A stretch of 64,000 nt of DNA from Novosphingobium fuchskuhlense (GTDB lineage Bacteria > Pseudomonadota > Alphaproteobacteria > Sphingomonadales > Sphingomonadaceae), in the NCBI RefSeq assembly GCF_001519075.1, contig NZ_KQ954244.1:575934-639933 (forward strand), in the 5' to 3' direction. The notes under the pieces were generated by a model. It searched no databases and was not told the DNA's origin. It saw only the letters and a program-made list of their open reading frames with translations. The position numbers were made by a program, and so were the translations under genes. Below, in pieces: positions 60,537 through 64,000 of the stretch (the first letter of the stretch is position 1; each line of letters opens with the position of its first letter).

Positions 60537-62338
60537 ATGACAGAACCGCTTGGTGCCGCCGCCACGGCAGCGTCGCGACAGGGCAAGACTGAGAACCTGT
60601 GGTTCGGGCATCCGGCTCAGCTCGCCCGGCTCTTCACGACCGAGGCCATGGAGCGCTTCGGCTACTACGGCATGCGCGCGTTGCTGACGCTCTACCTGGC
60701 CCAGCATTTCCTGTTCAGCGACACCACCACGACCGGTCTCTACGGCGGCTTCACCGCGCTCGTCTATCTGACCCCGCTGATCGGCGGCATGATGGCCGAC
60801 CGGTTCCTTGGCTCCAAGCGCTCGGTCAAGTTCGGCGCCATCCTGATGAGCCTCGGCTACGCAATCCTCTGCGTCTCGAGCACCGGCGGCGCGGCCAAGC
60901 CCTATGCGATGATCGAGGGCACGCGTTACGAAGTGACAGTCGAGGGCAGCGGCGAGGCGCGCAAGCAGTACGTTACCGATCACGGAGCGATGCTGCGGAT
61001 CAAGGGCAACGAGGACAAGAGCGTCTCGCTGCTGCGCGGGGACGGCAGCGAGGCACGTCATGTGCCGGCCGGCGGGTTCGAGGGCGGGGGGGAGCGCAAT
61101 CCGCTCTACACCTTCCTGCTCATCGTCGGCCTCGCCTTCGTCACGGTCGGCAACGGCTTCTTCAAACCCAACATCTCGACCATCGTCGGCGAACTGTACG
61201 AGCAGGGCGACCGACGGCGCGATGCGGGCTTCACCATTTTCTACATGGGCATCAATCTGGGTTCGCTGTTCTCGCAGATTCTCTGCCCGCTGCTCGCGGT
61301 GGGCATGGGCTCGTGGGGCGGGCTCGGCTGGTGGGCGGGTTTCGCGCTGGCCGCTGCGGGCATGGCCGTCTCGTGGCTGCTGTTCCAGTTCGATGGCGGC
61401 AAACTTGACGGCTTTGGTGAACGGCCCGCTGGCGCAAACGCTTCGCGCGACGTTGTCGTCTATGTCGGCGCGATCCTGGCGATCCCGCTGGCCTATCTGC
61501 TGTTCGCCAACCTGATGGCCTACGTGAAGCCGCCCGCTGGCAGCGGTCTCGTCGGCTACATCATGAGCCTGCCGATCATGGGCAAGATCATGTTCGGCAC
61601 CTTCATCGTCGCGATCCCGGGCATCCTCGTCTGGTCGTGGCGCAATGGCGACAAGCGCGAGTTCGAGATGATGGTGGCCGCCATCGTCCTCATCACGTTC
61701 AACACCGTGTTCTGGACCCTCTTCGAACAGGCCGGCTCCTCGCTCACACTGTTCGCCGATCGCAATACGGACATGAATGTGTTCGGCCTTTTTTCCATCA
61801 CCGCCGGGCAGACCCAGTTCTTCAACGCCTTCTTCATCGTCGCACTCGCGCCGCTGTTTTCGATGCTGTGGGGCACGCTGGCGCGGCGCGGGATTGAGCC
61901 CGGGATTCCAGTGAAATTCGGCGTCGCGCTGGTCGGTGTTGGGGCGGGCTTTCTGTTCCTCGTCTGGGGCGCGCAGTTCGCCGGGCCCGACTACAAGGTC
62001 GCACTGTGGTGGCTGGCCGGGCTTTACCTGATCCACTCAATGGCCGAGCTGTGCATTTCGCCGGTTGGCCTCTCGATGGTGACCAAGCTCTCGATCGCAC
62101 GGATCGTCGGCCTGATGATGGGCACCTGGTTCCTCTCGATTGCTGTTGCGCAGTATGTCGCCGGCGTCGTTGCACAGCTGGCCAATGTGGAGACGGTCGG
62201 CGGCGAAGTGACCAACCTCAAGGTCAGCCTCGACACTTATGTCGGCGTGTTCCAGACGATCGGCGAGATTTCAGCCCTTATCGGGCTCGTTCTTCTGGCG
62301 CTTTCAGTGCCCCTGAAGCGCCTCATGCATGGTGTGAA

Positions 62339-62342
<4 letters not shown>
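60537..62342 (+). CDS. POT-family proton-dependent oligopeptide transporter
   Basis: 601 residues, 12-14 membrane helices. It shows the POT signature AMERFGYYGMRALLTLYL (ExxERFxYYG) in helix 1 and the PTR2 motif FYMGINLGSLFSQILCPLL. A ~90-residue hydrophilic loop lies between helices 3 and 4 (about 108-215), longer than usual. Imports di- and tripeptides with protons across the inner membrane. ATG 60537 has GGGGAG upstream; an ATG 48 bases earlier lacks one. It overlaps the next amidohydrolase by four bases (ATGA), forming an operon. Confidence 0.9.
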
Positions 62343-63744
<1,402 letters not shown>

Positions 63745-63748
<4 letters not shown>

Positions 63749-64000
63749 AGCGGACCGCTCTTGCTCTTGCCGCGCTGCTGCTGGCCGGGACTGCCATCCC
63801 GGCCACCGCTGCCGATGCCCCCTCCAAGGCACCACCGTCGGGCGATTTCGCAGTCACCAACGTGACTGTCGCCATAGGCGATGGTAGCGCACCCATTCGC
63901 GGCGGCGCGGTCGTCGTCCGCGGAGGCAGGATTGTCGCAGCCGGCAAGGACGTGGCTGTTCCCGCAGAACTGCCCGTGATCGACGGCACCGGCAAGTGGG
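63745..64000 (+). CDS. Second secreted amidohydrolase, C-terminus cut by window edge
   Basis: The first 85 residues are visible. A signal peptide (TALALAALLLAGTAIPATAA) is followed by FAVTNVTVAIGDGSAPIRGG and VVVRGGRIVAAGKDVAVPAE, which is the beta-sandwich start of an amidohydrolase. The GTG start overlaps the previous stop (GTGA) and has GGAG upstream. It is the third gene of the POT-amidohydrolase operon. The metal-binding motifs lie beyond base 64000. Confidence 0.8.

Noticed and set aside
60495..62036. 513-codon open frame antisense to the POT transporter
   Set aside because: Low-complexity, Glu/Arg/Asp/Gln-rich translation with no family features; the plus strand encodes a full POT protein.

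Overview
The window is about 64 kb of high-G+C chromosome from an alphaproteobacterium, most likely order Sphingomonadales (Novosphingobium/Erythrobacter/Sphingomonas type). The evidence is an intact CtrA cell-cycle regulator, a PopZ-family (DUF2497) polarity protein, a DUF4167 protein, the lptB-rpoN and erpA-xth gene pairs, a large TonB receptor, and a small LuxR-HTH membrane protein of a kind seen in sphingomonads. I see no rRNA, CRISPR array, transposase, integrase, prophage or plasmid genes. Genes are dense and no gene-free stretch exceeds 300 bases. Both ends cut through genes (1-439 and 63745-64000).

1-5.4 kb: partial unknown gene, trmB, TonB receptor, membrane-tethered LuxR-type regulator, ctrA. 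5.7-13.3 kb: a CcmI-like TPR protein is divergent from a four-gene redox operon, the most unusual part of the window. The operon encodes a fused FAD oxidoreductase / twin cyclic-nucleotide domain / four-[4Fe-4S] protein, a five-helix membrane protein with two His-x13-His pairs (a diheme cytochrome b pattern), an FHA-TM-decaheme cytochrome c, and a CpdA-like metallophosphoesterase. Together they could form a transmembrane electron conduit controlled by cAMP/cGMP.

13.3-30.5 kb is mostly housekeeping: amidohydrolase, rpoN, lptB, pmbA, ppa, DUF1345 protein, M61 peptidase, hisS (its C-terminal domain has foreign-looking codon use), prfA, prmC, DUF4167 protein, lnt, metK. 30.6-43 kb: an acyl-CoA dehydrogenase paired with a phosphotransferase/DUF6285-like fusion (resembling the Lva hydroxyacyl-CoA system), a class A beta-lactamase-like serine hydrolase without the deacylating Glu, a small lipoprotein, polA, a COG3904-like protein, comM, and a LytTR/LytS-type two-component pair. 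43-50.5 kb: class I fumarase beside a very large inverted repeat, an eroded PCMT-like gene, tolC, PopZ-like gene, thioesterase, 2Fe-2S ferredoxin, CBS protein, erpA, xth.

50.5-55.3 kb: a cell-surface polysaccharide-type group (FAD oxidoreductase, GtrA, GT-C-like membrane protein) with a CtrA-like box in front, and a twin-PilZ protein. 55.4-58.3 kb: an operon TlpA / DUF4266 / DUF3570 / ApbE in which the DUF3570 barrel carries an ApbE flavinylation motif, suggesting a covalently flavinylated outer-membrane protein. 58.3-64 kb: RTX protein, tRNA-Leu(UAA), ihfB, GntR regulator, and a POT-transporter/amidohydrolase operon that runs off the right end.
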